Shown here in pieces: positions 34,648-44,303 of a DNA stretch of 64,000 bases (the stretch's first letter is position 1; each line of letters begins with the position of its first letter). The stretch spans positions 62,001 to 126,000 of the forward strand of contig JBILBU010000001.1 in the NCBI GenBank assembly GCA_044353505.1, given 5' to 3'. The notes beneath the pieces are model-generated. The model made no database searches and was not told where the DNA came from. It worked only from the letters and a program-made list of their open reading frames with translations. The DNA comes from Pollutibacter sp044353505. GTDB taxonomy: Bacteria; Bacteroidota; Bacteroidia; Chitinophagales; Chitinophagaceae. The translations under genes were made by a program, and so were the position numbers.

Positions 34648-36714
34648 CTATTTATTTGTTAATACCTGTATAAACAGTTCATTATCATTACTTAATGGAG
34701 ACTTGCAGGTATAATCCTTACAGGCAAAATACCTCATTTCGTTGCTCACTGGCAGCTTGCCCCTTAAAAGTGGATACTGATCAGATGGTTTATCTGTAGC
34801 CATCAGCACCTTATTGGGTAGATAGCGCCTAAGTAAATTCTTGGCTGCTGCCCTAAAATCCTGACCAAGAATCACAATCTCATGGGTTCCTTGAGTAAAC
34901 TCTAAGAATAAATTAGACCATACGCCAAAAGAACTGGGATATTTTAAGGCAGCTGCTTCAACGGAGTTGAGCATCCTTTGCGAGCGCGCTTTCCAATCAT
35001 TGAAATCAAATAATATTCCGAGTCTCAGCAGATTCCATGCCATAGTACCATTGCTGCTTGGAATCGCCCCGTCGTAAATATCTTTTTTTCTTACTAGGAT
35101 ATCTTGCTGAAAGTCTGGAGTAAAATAAAAAAAGACGCCTTCTTCATCACTGTAAAAACTGATTATATACTCCATAATCTCCTTTGCCTTTTCGAGATAG
35201 ACCAAGTTGCCTGTTGGTTCGTACAGATGAATAAGTGCTTGAACCAAAAAAGCAAGATCATCCAAAAAAGCAGCATACTTGGAAACCCCATGCTTATGCG
35301 TATGCAGCCATTGCTCAGTTTGATTGTCATAGAATGCTGCTAACAAAAATTCCATATTGCGCTCTGCAAGTGTTAACCACTCAGGCTCATTAAAGGCTGA
35401 CGAACAACGAGCAAGAGCAACATTAAAAAGCGCATTCCATCCCAGCAATACCTTATCATCAGTTGAAGGTCTAATTCTTTTCGACCGTATTTGTAACAAA
35501 GCCTCCTTAGCCTTTGCAACAAAAGCCATACCCGCTGGTGTTGACATTCCATGACGAAGTGCCCAATGTGGTAAAGACTCCTTTACCCTTAAAATATTTA
35601 CATGTTCCCAATTCCCATATTCCGTAACATCAAAAAAATCAGCAAGCATGTTGCTGTCGTTTCCAAGCACTGCGTCAAATTCCTTTTTTGTCCAGGTATA
35701 AAACTTCCCCTCCACTCCCTCACTATCTGCATCCAGTGCTGAATAGAAGCCGCCTTCTGGAGAAAGCATTTCGCGTTTCATGAAGTTGATGGTTTCAACC
35801 GCAACGGTTTTGAATTCTTCATCGCCAGCAATTTGAAAAGCTTCTGATATGACACCCAGTAGAAGGGCATTGTCATAAGTCATCTTCTCAAAATGAGGAG
35901 CAAGCCACTCCGCATCAGTTGAGTACCTGCAAAACCCCCCACCTACCTGATCATAGATTCCACCCCTAATCATTTTCTTCAAACTGAGTATGGCCTGATC
36001 AAGAGCAAGCTGATGACCATAGTAGTGATGATAACGAAGCAGGTATTGGATGCTGAAGGTCTGTGGAAACTTAGGAGCTCGTCCAAACCCACCTTCAGTA
36101 AGGTCCGCAGTAGCCATGAGCTGATCAACAATTTTACTTACTTGTTCTTCCGAGAAGGATGACTTTGCCTCCAAGATCATATCATGAATGGGCTTCTTGA
36201 TGATGGGATTGGCAGACTGCAAATGTTGCAGTAATTGACTGGCCTGCTGTTCTATTTCCTCCCTTCGATTGATGTAGGCATCGTGCAATTTTTCAAGCAC
36301 TTCAATCCAAGAAAGTCTATTGTGCACTTGCTTGGGTGGGAAATAAGTGCCACCATAAAAAGGTCTTCCCTTGCTCGTTAAAAACATATTAAGCGGCCAT
36401 CCCCCATTGCCATTTGTAGCTTGGAGTGCATCCATAAAAAAGTGGTCGAGATCTGGGCGTTCCTCCCGATCAATCTTGATGCATACGAAATACGTGTTCA
36501 TCAAGGTTGCAGTTGTTTCATCCTCGAAACTCTCCCGCTCCATTACATGACACCAATGACAAGCAGCGTATCCAATGCTAACCAATATTGGCTTGTCTTC
36601 GTTTGATGCCTTTTGCAAAGCCTCATCAGACCATGGATACCAATCTACAGGATTGTGTGCATGCTGCAATAAATATGGACTTGACTCAGTGATCAGCCGG
36701 TTGGTATGTGTCAT
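34648..36714 (-). CDS. DUF255 thioredoxin-fold / six-hairpin protein (YyaL/SPATA20 family)
   Basis: The 688-residue protein has an N-terminal thioredoxin-like domain (NRLITESSPYLLQHAHNPVD, then YAACHWCHVMERESFEDE with Cys52 and Cys55) and a long C-terminal alpha/alpha six-hairpin domain like that of glycosidases and epimerases (GGGFCRYSTDAEWLAPHFEK, ALDADSEGVEGKFYTW). The family is widespread from bacteria to man (SPATA20) with no settled function. No signal peptide is present. An unusual point is a terminator-like hairpin whose edge lies 6 bases before the ATG, so its transcript must either read through from hemD or start within the hairpin. Confidence 0.9.
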   Translation of the reverse strand: MTHTNRLITESSPYLLQHAHNPVDWYPWSDEALQKASNEDKPILVSIGYAACHWCHVMERESFEDETTATLMNTYFVCIKIDREERPDLDHFFMDALQATNGNGGWPLNMFLTSKGRPFYGGTYFPPKQVHNRLSWIEVLEKLHDAYINRREEIEQQASQLLQHLQSANPIIKKPIHDMILEAKSSFSEEQVSKIVDQLMATADLTEGGFGRAPKFPQTFSIQYLLRYHHYYGHQLALDQAILSLKKMIRGGIYDQVGGGFCRYSTDAEWLAPHFEKMTYDNALLLGVISEAFQIAGDEEFKTVAVETINFMKREMLSPEGGFYSALDADSEGVEGKFYTWTKKEFDAVLGNDSNMLADFFDVTEYGNWEHVNILRVKESLPHWALRHGMSTPAGMAFVAKAKEALLQIRSKRIRPSTDDKVLLGWNALFNVALARCSSAFNEPEWLTLAERNMEFLLAAFYDNQTEQWLHTHKHGVSKYAAFLDDLAFLVQALIHLYEPTGNLVYLEKAKEIMEYIISFYSDEEGVFFYFTPDFQQDILVRKKDIYDGAIPSSNGTMAWNLLRLGILFDFNDWKARSQRMLNSVEAAALKYPSSFGVWSNLFLEFTQGTHEIVILGQDFRAAAKNLLRRYLPNKVLMATDKPSDQYPLLRGKLPVSNEMRYFACKDYTCKSPLSNDNELFIQVLTNK

Positions 36715-36720
36715 AATAAA

Positions 36721-36742
36721 TAACCCCGGGATACCGGGGTTA
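36721..36742 (-). terminator. Strong hairpin between hemD and the DUF255 gene
   Basis: A perfect 9-base stem (taaccccgg / ccggggtta) with a gata loop follows the hemD stop by 17 bases and is followed on the minus strand by T-rich sequence. It resembles the hemD terminator, yet the downstream gene's ATG is only 6 bases beyond it. Confidence 0.7.
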
Positions 36743-36759
36743 ATAATTTTATTGATTTG

Positions 36760-37560
36760 TTATTTAGATTTTGGCCTTTCGCTTAGAAATTTCTCCAACG
36801 CTGCAACCATAGATGGAACCAGCGGTTCAGGCGCCTTAATGTGCAGGTTTAATCCTGCATCTTCAACGGCTTTTGACGTATTGCCTCCGAATGCCCCAAT
36901 CAATGTGCCATTTTGCTTAAACGTTGGGAAGTTTTCAAATAAACTTTTTACTCCACTCGGCGTGAAGAAACATATGACATCGAAATCATGAGCAGATAGC
37001 CTTGATTTAAGATCGCAACTAATCGTTCTATACATATAAGGAGTTACGTATTCGCAAGCATGGTCTTTTAGCCAATTAACAATCTCATTGTCTTGTTGAT
37101 TTTCAGAACAAGGATAGATAAACTTCTCATTCTCTTTATGCTTATTGATCACATAAAACAACCCCTTATTTGTTCCATCTGAGCTAAAGAACACCTTTCG
37201 CTTTCTGTACAGAATAAATTTTTGTAAATAAAGTGCTACCGATTCGCTGGTACAAAAATATTTTGTCTCTTGAGATATACTGTGTTTCATCTCCTCGCAC
37301 ACCCTGAAAAAATGATCAATCGCATTTTTGCTCATGAAGATTACAGCAGTGAAGGCTGCAATATCAATTTTTTGTTTCCTGAATTCCTTAGATGAAATTG
37401 GATCAAGCTGAATGAATGGCATGAAATCCATTTCAACGCTATGCTTTTTTGCCAACTCAAAATAAGGAGACTTTAATGACTCAGGTTTTGGCTGGGTGAT
37501 AAGGATTTTTTTTACTCCCTTCGTTTCAGCAGCTACAGTTTTCTTTCCTTGTTTGACCAT
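36760..37560 (-). CDS. hemD: Uroporphyrinogen-III synthase
   Basis: HemD closes hydroxymethylbilane into uroporphyrinogen III, the branch point to haem and corrins. The sequence is as divergent as usual for the family, but the signature pieces are present: ILITQPKPESLKSPYFELA, FTAVIFMSKNAIDHFF, and DVICFFTPSGVKSLFENFP followed by GAFGGNTSKAVEDAGL. Length is 266 residues with a basic N-terminal extension (KQGKKTVAAETKGVKK). It follows the DUF4271 gene on the same strand across 161 bases, a pairing also met in other Bacteroidota. Other hem genes are absent apart from hemW nearby. Confidence 0.9.
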   Translation of the reverse strand: MVKQGKKTVAAETKGVKKILITQPKPESLKSPYFELAKKHSVEMDFMPFIQLDPISSKEFRKQKIDIAAFTAVIFMSKNAIDHFFRVCEEMKHSISQETKYFCTSESVALYLQKFILYRKRKVFFSSDGTNKGLFYVINKHKENEKFIYPCSENQQDNEIVNWLKDHACEYVTPYMYRTISCDLKSRLSAHDFDVICFFTPSGVKSLFENFPTFKQNGTLIGAFGGNTSKAVEDAGLNLHIKAPEPLVPSMVAALEKFLSERPKSK

Positions 37561-37721
37561 ACACTGATATGATGTACTGCAAAATTATACAAAATATCTT
37601 TAATGGGTATTCTGATTTTATTGAAACAGTCAGGATGGCAAGGTTTCAGACTGCTATAAAGACAAGATTAGTAGTTTTTTAACGCGCCAAATGCATGAAT
37701 TAACCGACAACCAGCATGAAC

Positions 37722-38702
37722 CTAAAAAACAATCCGTTGAAAAAGCATCACAAAATCCCTAGAAATAATCTTGATAATTACCGCAGTAGGCAAGATCTCT
37801 AAGGAAAAGACAGCCATGAAATAACTGAATATGCTTATTTTGGCTTGCCTTGAAAATAAATTGTATCCCTTGAACATCCTATATAAAAACAAAAATGAAA
37901 GCAATGTAATGGTGATGCTGGAAATGGTAGATGCGGTTTCTTTCGAAGAAAATGCCATACCAAAAGAAGAAAAAAGTAGTACGATCCCGATAATCTTATT
38001 ATTCAGAAATACAATAAAAGTATAGGTGCTGAACACCTCTTTTTGATTGAATAACCATCCAATTAGATTGAGAAAGATCAACTTGACTAGATAGCCTAAC
38101 GCAATGATGAAAAAAATCAATACGAGCATTGCCCATCGGTTTTTTTCAAAAGCTGGGTCTGTAAGACCAATTGAAAAGAAAATAAAAAAAGCAGCTGTAA
38201 GAAAGAAAAATACATTCAATAGGGATGAAGCGATTGGGTATTGGGACATCTGATCTCTTGCCTGAAAAAATAAAAACCCTTCATTAATATAGCCCCTGAA
38301 TAGCTTGGCAACATAGTTGGAATAAAGTGCATTAACTAAGCCGACAAAGAAAAACAAACATATGAAAGAGTAAAAAAGCCACTCCTTGTTGTTGAGAACT
38401 CTCTTAATTACATAAAACTTTTCTGGGGTTGCTCCCAGATTATACCAGACACCTTTTGTGATAAATCCACCAACCCAATCGCCATAAATTGAATACGTCC
38501 TTTGCGACGACAGGGTATTTAACTCTTCCTTAGTTAATGGGATATGGGTTGAGATCAATGTATCAATTAATGTGTCTTGCAATAGGATTGTTGTACTATT
38601 TAAATTTAAATCAGAGGCAGAAGAACTATTTTCCTGAGCCAAAGAAGAATTTACATTGAGCAGTAGAAAGAGAAAAGATATGAGTACGTTTTTCATCATC
38701 AT
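37722..38702 (-). CDS. DUF4271 multi-pass membrane protein
   Basis: This 326-residue protein has an N-terminal signal-like helix, a periplasmic stretch (about 25-105), and six or seven membrane helices to the end, for example WLFYSFICLFFFVGLVNALY and WAMLVLIFFIIALGYLVKLI. It matches the Bacteroidota-specific DUF4271 group in layout and in its position upstream of hemD. No catalytic motif is visible and its function is unknown. It follows the BamA-like gene on the same strand by 36 bases, so the three genes may be transcribed together. Confidence 0.8.
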   Translation of the reverse strand: MMMKNVLISFLFLLLNVNSSLAQENSSSASDLNLNSTTILLQDTLIDTLISTHIPLTKEELNTLSSQRTYSIYGDWVGGFITKGVWYNLGATPEKFYVIKRVLNNKEWLFYSFICLFFFVGLVNALYSNYVAKLFRGYINEGFLFFQARDQMSQYPIASSLLNVFFFLTAAFFIFFSIGLTDPAFEKNRWAMLVLIFFIIALGYLVKLIFLNLIGWLFNQKEVFSTYTFIVFLNNKIIGIVLLFSSFGMAFSSKETASTISSITITLLSFLFLYRMFKGYNLFSRQAKISIFSYFMAVFSLEILPTAVIIKIISRDFVMLFQRIVF

Positions 38703-38738
38703 GCGTCACGAAATTATTCCTTTCCTGCAAGTATTAAT

Positions 38739-40541
38739 CTAAAACAGGCTTACAAATCCAAAATGAATTTTAGACTCCTTAAAATTGATCGGCAAATCGG
38801 TTTTCTTGCCAACGGCATAGGCTAGTGTAAATATTCCTGATCTTGTCTCAAACGATAAACCCAATCCAGCTCCGAGCAATATGCCATTTAGATTTTCAGA
38901 CACACCCCTTTGCCCAATGTAGGCTCCATCAAGAAACGAAAAAAGATATGAATTTTGGCCTATGAGATACCTGTATTCAAGGGTAGCAATGAGGTATTCG
39001 CTACTAAATATACTTTCTTCGTCAAAGCCCCTTAGGGTTTTTATACCCCCAAGCTGATAAACCTCATTCAAAAAAAGTTTTTTTCCATTCACCCAACCCA
39101 CTTGAACTCCAGTTCGCAGGGTAGCTTGGCTTCCAAGCTTATGAAAAAGATCTGCTCTACCATTCAACTTAAATTGGGATGAAGCAGATTTAACCGTGTC
39201 GTATAAAGAAGCATAATCAAATAAATTGCCGAAACCATCTGATTTCATCTGTGTAATGGCATTATTTTTTGATAGCTTCCGAATTCCACCTGTCATGCGC
39301 AAAATCAAATCCAACCCCTTTGTTGGATTGAACTTAAAGTCAGTTCCACCATAATTAATCTCTGTCCCTATGGCCGAAGTTCTAAGGTCGAGATAGGCTG
39401 GCAGCTTCTTTGTTTGCCGGACACGATTCGTGTCTACATCAATGAGGTTGCTAGAAAACTGGCTAAAAAGAATCTTTACCCGCTGACGTGAGTTGACTTC
39501 ATAACTCAGGCCAATGGTTGTATTTAAGGTGAGAAAAGAGGAGTCCTTTTTTAACAGATTAAAAGCAAAATCTATACCCGCATTGGTATTGAATAGGTAT
39601 GGCTTTTGAAAACCAATTTGAAGTCTGGGAGATTGCACTTGAAGCTGCTGCCAACTCAAAAAGAGGTGTTCTGCGCCACCAAAGGTATTTTTTAAATCAA
39701 GCTCTGCTTCGCCAGTCAACAGGAGCTTTCCCCCCAACTGCTGATTGGATGGCATAAGGCCTGCGAGCAAGTTGAACCTGTTATTTTTCTTTGGCTCTAA
39801 ATATAAATTCAACGCCGACCCAGTTCCCAACAGCTGCATGTCCCAAGGCCTAGTCTCTTTTAAAAAGTCCAATGAAGCAAGACGACTGGAAACTTGCCCC
39901 AGCTTACTCCTTTGATAAAATTCACCACTCCCCACTCCCAGGTATCGCTGTAAATAGGTCTTGCTTATCCTGAGTTTTCCTTCTACGCTAATGCTATCAA
40001 TTCGATACCGCGGTCCGAGTTCAGCCGTCAATCTTGCAAAAAGCTTTGCCTCTTTGAAATAGGTACTGTCTAATTTCACAGAAGCAAATGGATAGCCATA
40101 TTCCTCAAGCTTGATCAATAATTTTTCTTTAAGATCAACAAGAGATTCAATACTCAAGGGTGTTCCAATCAGTTGAAACAACTCCGGCTCATCATAATTG
40201 CTAACCAATAGAAGCGTACTGTCAATTTTAATTTCACCCCATTGATAAGCTGCTCCCAGAAAGACCCAAGCGGCTCCATCAAGCTCTCCAATGATTACAC
40301 TATCAATTGAAGCGGCCAGGTATCCTTTTTTTTGGAGCTTGGCCAAGAATTCCTTCTGGACATACTCTTCGCACGCTTGCTTTGCTGAGAATTCCATTTT
40401 TCTGCCGATAATGTCTTCTGCTTCTGTACTACCTTTGTCAACACGCGTCAATTCAAGCACATACTTCTGTTGGGCAAATGCCACATATGGTATTGATAAA
40501 ATGAAAGGCAGAATGAATGATATCAGAATAAATTTGAACAC
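38739..40541 (-). CDS. BamA/TamA-like outer-membrane barrel protein with POTRA domain
   Basis: The protein (600 residues) starts at GTG 40541 with a signal peptide ending YVAFAQ. A POTRA-like domain is visible at about 175-245 (RIDSISVEGKLRISKTYLQR, then SRLASLDFLKETRPW). The C-terminal 350 residues form a 16-strand surface-antigen barrel: LFLSWQQLQVQSPRLQIGF, GGIKTLRGFDEESIFSSEY and FKESKIHFGFVSLF. The RGF motif of Omp85 proteins is present (TLRGFDE). It is shorter than BamA, so it is a TamA-like or accessory Omp85 protein. It is divergent from hemW with only 37 bases between. Confidence 0.82.
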   Translation of the reverse strand: MFKFILISFILPFILSIPYVAFAQQKYVLELTRVDKGSTEAEDIIGRKMEFSAKQACEEYVQKEFLAKLQKKGYLAASIDSVIIGELDGAAWVFLGAAYQWGEIKIDSTLLLVSNYDEPELFQLIGTPLSIESLVDLKEKLLIKLEEYGYPFASVKLDSTYFKEAKLFARLTAELGPRYRIDSISVEGKLRISKTYLQRYLGVGSGEFYQRSKLGQVSSRLASLDFLKETRPWDMQLLGTGSALNLYLEPKKNNRFNLLAGLMPSNQQLGGKLLLTGEAELDLKNTFGGAEHLFLSWQQLQVQSPRLQIGFQKPYLFNTNAGIDFAFNLLKKDSSFLTLNTTIGLSYEVNSRQRVKILFSQFSSNLIDVDTNRVRQTKKLPAYLDLRTSAIGTEINYGGTDFKFNPTKGLDLILRMTGGIRKLSKNNAITQMKSDGFGNLFDYASLYDTVKSASSQFKLNGRADLFHKLGSQATLRTGVQVGWVNGKKLFLNEVYQLGGIKTLRGFDEESIFSSEYLIATLEYRYLIGQNSYLFSFLDGAYIGQRGVSENLNGILLGAGLGLSFETRSGIFTLAYAVGKKTDLPINFKESKIHFGFVSLF

Positions 40542-40578
40542 GTGTACAAAGCTACACCCTTCCTTTAATTGATTTCAC

Positions 40579-41706
40579 ATGTCAGGTATTTACATTCATA
40601 TCCCATTTTGCAAAAAAGCCTGCCACTACTGCAATTTTCATTTTTCAACATCCTTGGCTTCCGTAGACAACATGATTGATTCGATTGATAAGGAAATCAG
40701 GATGCGTGCACCAACATCTTACAAAAACATCAACACCATCTACTTTGGAGGTGGTACCCCATCCATTCTTGGTCCAGAAAAAATCAAGGGGTTGCTTTCC
40801 ACCATCCAATTGCTTTTTAATGTTGACCCACTTGCCGAAATAACACTGGAAGCAAACCCCGATGATATCAATACTGAAAATGCATTGGCATGGAAAGCAA
40901 TGGGCATCAACAGATTTAGCATTGGGGTTCAATCTTTCTCATCGCAAAACCTAGAATGGATGAACCGTGCACACACTGTGAAGCAATCGATCGAATGTAT
41001 TGAGATTATACGATCAGTCGGATTGACCAATTTCAGCATTGATCTCATTTATGGTACCCCAGGACAAGATCAGCAATCATGGGAGCAGGATTTAAAGCTG
41101 GCACTGGAGTTGAAAATCCCTCACCTCTCTTGTTATGCATTGACGGTTGAAGAAGGCACTGCACTAAATACAATGATTACTCAAGGCAAGAAAGCAGATG
41201 TCAACCCTGATGAACAAGCCGAAAGATTCAATTCTTTGGTCAGCATGACAAAGCAAGCAGGATATCTGCATTATGAAATCTCCAATTTTGCAATGCCAGG
41301 CATGGAAAGCAAACACAACAGTGCTTATTGGGAAGGACAGCCATATATAGGGTTTGGTCCAGCGGCTCATTCTTTACAAGGAAAAACGAGAAGCTGGAAT
41401 ATATCAAACAACATGGAATATATCCGTTCAATACAAGCATCTAAGCTAGCATCTGAACAAGAGGAGCTCAGTGCAACAAACTTATTGAATGAATACATCA
41501 TGACAGGACTTCGTTCCTCAAAAGGAATCAATCGCGAATATATACGCCATCAATGGGGAGAACAAGTGCTGGGGTTAATTGAAATTGAGATGGTGCAATC
41601 ATTACAAACCGGCAAATTAATTAAAACAGATGATGGGTGGAAGCTGAGTGAAGAAGGAAAATTCTTTGCAGATGGAATTGCATCATCGCTCTTCATTGTA
41701 GACTAG
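40579..41706 (+). CDS. hemW: HemW-type radical SAM protein
   Basis: HemW is a radical SAM protein that binds haem and is thought to insert it into target proteins; it was long annotated as oxygen-independent coproporphyrinogen oxidase. The cluster motif C-x3-C-x2-C is at Cys11, Cys15 and Cys18 (PFCKKACHYCNF). Other family blocks are YFGGGTPS, LEANPDDI, RFSIGVQSF and YIGFGPAAHS. At 375 residues it is the short HemW length and lacks the N-terminal extension of true HemN. It is divergent from the BamA-like gene and convergent with gpsA (4-base gap). Confidence 0.94.
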   Translation: MSGIYIHIPFCKKACHYCNFHFSTSLASVDNMIDSIDKEIRMRAPTSYKNINTIYFGGGTPSILGPEKIKGLLSTIQLLFNVDPLAEITLEANPDDINTENALAWKAMGINRFSIGVQSFSSQNLEWMNRAHTVKQSIECIEIIRSVGLTNFSIDLIYGTPGQDQQSWEQDLKLALELKIPHLSCYALTVEEGTALNTMITQGKKADVNPDEQAERFNSLVSMTKQAGYLHYEISNFAMPGMESKHNSAYWEGQPYIGFGPAAHSLQGKTRSWNISNNMEYIRSIQASKLASEQEELSATNLLNEYIMTGLRSSKGINREYIRHQWGEQVLGLIEIEMVQSLQTGKLIKTDDGWKLSEEGKFFADGIASSLFIVD

Positions 41707-41710
41707 AACA

Positions 41711-42727
41711 TCAGACCAAGGCCGATTCAATTTCTTCAAACCCCTTCGCTGCATCAAGTCCCTCCCATAAAATTCTATATATCGATAACGCTATAGGCAT
41801 AGAGGCTCCTAAAGTGTTGTTCAAGGTATAAATAGATTTTGAAGCAGGAAGGCCTTCTGCAACCATCTGCATGGCCAATTGCGCTGACTCAACACTATAG
41901 CCCTTACCAATCATGTTTCCGAAAGAACGATTTCGACTAAATAAAGAATAACATGTAACCAACAAGTCGCCCAAGTACACAGAGGAAGAGTAGTTAACCT
42001 TGCGGCTTGCCACATCGATTGTTGACGCTGGAGTTGAACAAATTGAATGGAGAAATGATTTCATTTCACCGGCTGCATTTGCAATAAACACGCTTAAGAA
42101 ATTATCACCATAGCCTAAGCCATGAGATATCCCAGCCCCCATAGCATATATGTTTTTTAAAACAGCCGCGTATTGAACACCCGCAACATCATGACTTGTT
42201 CGGGTATTGATATAGGGGGTTTTAAAAGCCGATGATATCTTTTCGACAACATCAAGATTTGTACCAGCAAAAGTTAAGTAAGAAAGTTTTTCGGCAGCAA
42301 CTTCTTCCGCATGGCAAGGGCCCATGATGGTAACATACTTCTTTTGATCAAAGCCTATCTCGCTACTCAAGAACTCATTCATCAACATATTCTTTTCTGG
42401 TAACATCCCCTTAACTGCTGAGATGAATATCAGGCCCGAATTTATTTTTTCCTTGTATGGGAGGATATATGTTTCTGCGTAGGCAGAGGGTACAGCCAAG
42501 ACTACGGCCTCAGCAAAATCATAGAGCGCTGCAGGATTGGTTGTGAGCTTCAATTTTTCCGTGCTAAAATACACGGTGCTCAAGTATTTGGGATTGTGAT
42601 GCCGTTGTTGGACATGTGAAGCAATTTTTTCGGAGCGCACACACCAAAGCACATCATGCCCAGCCTCAGTGAGAATCTTAACTATTGCTGTTCCCCAGCT
42701 TCCGCTACCAATAACTCCAAATTTCAT
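41711..42727 (-). CDS. gpsA: Glycerol-3-phosphate dehydrogenase [NAD(P)+]
   Basis: GpsA reduces dihydroxyacetone phosphate to sn-glycerol 3-phosphate for phospholipid synthesis in the cytoplasm. The N-terminal Rossmann motif is GSGSWGTAIV, followed by VLAVPSAY, FISAVKGM and the catalytic-lysine region VQYAAVLKNIYAMGAGI. GLGYGDNFLSVFIANAAGEM and VEGLPASKS are typical of the C-terminal helical domain. 338 residues is normal. It is preceded by a 172-base gap and then by the efflux adaptor gene on the same strand, with no sign that they share a transcript. Confidence 0.96.
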   Translation of the reverse strand: MKFGVIGSGSWGTAIVKILTEAGHDVLWCVRSEKIASHVQQRHHNPKYLSTVYFSTEKLKLTTNPAALYDFAEAVVLAVPSAYAETYILPYKEKINSGLIFISAVKGMLPEKNMLMNEFLSSEIGFDQKKYVTIMGPCHAEEVAAEKLSYLTFAGTNLDVVEKISSAFKTPYINTRTSHDVAGVQYAAVLKNIYAMGAGISHGLGYGDNFLSVFIANAAGEMKSFLHSICSTPASTIDVASRKVNYSSSVYLGDLLVTCYSLFSRNRSFGNMIGKGYSVESAQLAMQMVAEGLPASKSIYTLNNTLGASMPIALSIYRILWEGLDAAKGFEEIESALV

Positions 42728-42899
42728 TATTCAAATATATAAGATACAGATGATATACCTAAAACAGGGAATAGGAAATGTAAGATTAGATCACACAAGT
42801 TGGTTGAACTGATTATCGCGAGCAAACAAAGTTTCACTCATTCCAACCATTGGGTCAATAGCAACATCGATAGAGGTTGCCTATCATCAGTACATCAAC

Positions 42900-44285
42900 T
42901 TATTTCTTAACTTCAAATAGCTCTTCTTTCTTTACTACAGTAACCTTCATCCCATTGCGCAATGTTTTGCTCACTGTAGTATACGGACCGACAATAACCT
43001 CATCTCCAACTTTCAATCCATCAATAATTTCTATATAGTTGATGTCTTGAATATCCGTTTTTACTTTTACACGTTTAACAGTACCATCTTTTTGCAAAAC
43101 AAAAACAACTTCATCCAACTCATCAACATTTTTGATAGGCTCTTCCTCACCTGAAACTTCCTCAGGTTTTTCAGACTTATTGTTCTTTTTTTCTTCCATA
43201 CCAACTGCCAGTGTATCAGACTGATCGCGGGTAGTAACTGCATTGATGGGAATAGCCAGTACAGTAAAATGGGTCTGTGTTTGAATGTCAGCATTTGCAC
43301 TCATTCCTGGCCTGAATGGAAAATTTTGAGGCTTATTTTGATCAATCAAATCGGCATAAGAAGAGGGCATTAATCTAATGCGCACCTCATAATTTGTTGC
43401 ATCAGTAGATGAGGTGGTAACTGCTCCGCTAGTGCCCCTGCTTGTACTAGAGATCTGAGTAACCGTACCTACGAATTTTCTTTTGTTGTATGCATCCACT
43501 TCGACCAAGGCTGTATCACCGATGGTTACTTTGGGAATATCATTTTCCCCAACATCCACCCTCACCTCGATTACACGCATGTCAGCGATGCGCATCATTT
43601 CAGTACCAGCCATCATGGAGTTACCCACAACGCGCTCTCCTTTTTTTACGTTCAATAATGAAACCACCCCATTCATTGGAGAAAATACACTGGTCCTGCC
43701 AAGATCCTTATTCGCACGTTGTAAACTTGCCCTAGCGCTTGCTACACCCGCTTGTCCACTCTTAATAGATTGCAGGGCTGCATTGAAGTCTGCCTTTGAA
43801 GTTAGGTAGCCATTTTCAGCCTGCTCAAATTCGAGCTTTGAAATTACCTTCTCTTGAAACAATTGTTTTTGTCTTTGATACTGACGCTCTGCCTGATCCA
43901 TACGTGCCTTTACTGCAGCGAGTGATGCAGTTGCATTTTCTACCTGTGCAATTTGCTGCGCAACTCCTGCAGCAGCTTGGTCGCGCTGCGTTGCATAAAT
44001 ATCAGCATATACCATGGCAAGCAATTGCCCCTTCGTTACGCTATCACCCTCCTGGACACTAAGTTGTACTATCTCACCTGAAATATCCGGACTAATTTTA
44101 AGTTCAACTTCAGGATACACCTTTCCACTTGCGGTAACCACTTCTGTGATATTCTTTTTGCTGGCCTTTTCAATGGCCACCTTAGTGCCCTTTTCCTTAC
44201 CAATCACACCTGTCTTTTTTAAGGTCAACAAGACAAGCACAACAACTGCAATGCCTGCAAGTATCCATATCCATTTTTTGTTCAT
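42900..44285 (-). CDS. Efflux periplasmic adaptor (HlyD/MacA-like membrane fusion protein)
   Basis: One N-terminal helix (IWILAGIAVVVLVLLTL) anchors this 461-residue protein in the inner membrane. A barrel-sandwich half (ASGKVYPEVELKISPDISGE, VQEGDSVTKGQLLAM), a coiled-coil hairpin (about 95-200), the second half (VFSPMNGVVSLLNVKKGERV) and a beta-barrel/MP region follow. A charged low-complexity insert (about 365-390; EKKNNKSEKPEEVSGEEEP) interrupts the membrane-proximal domain and is not usual. It follows the tolC-like gene by 18 bases. The expected ABC or RND pump gene is not downstream; gpsA is. The cargo is unknown. Confidence 0.9.
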   Translation of the reverse strand: MNKKWIWILAGIAVVVLVLLTLKKTGVIGKEKGTKVAIEKASKKNITEVVTASGKVYPEVELKISPDISGEIVQLSVQEGDSVTKGQLLAMVYADIYATQRDQAAAGVAQQIAQVENATASLAAVKARMDQAERQYQRQKQLFQEKVISKLEFEQAENGYLTSKADFNAALQSIKSGQAGVASARASLQRANKDLGRTSVFSPMNGVVSLLNVKKGERVVGNSMMAGTEMMRIADMRVIEVRVDVGENDIPKVTIGDTALVEVDAYNKRKFVGTVTQISSTSRGTSGAVTTSSTDATNYEVRIRLMPSSYADLIDQNKPQNFPFRPGMSANADIQTQTHFTVLAIPINAVTTRDQSDTLAVGMEEKKNNKSEKPEEVSGEEEPIKNVDELDEVVFVLQKDGTVKRVKVKTDIQDINYIEIIDGLKVGDEVIVGPYTTVSKTLRNGMKVTVVKKEELFEVKK

Positions 44286-44303
44286 GCTACGTTCTTTTAC
44301 TGT

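Noticed and set aside
42728..42899. 172-base gap between the adaptor gene and gpsA
   Set aside because: No reading frame, hairpin with T-run or promoter match that I would defend was found there.
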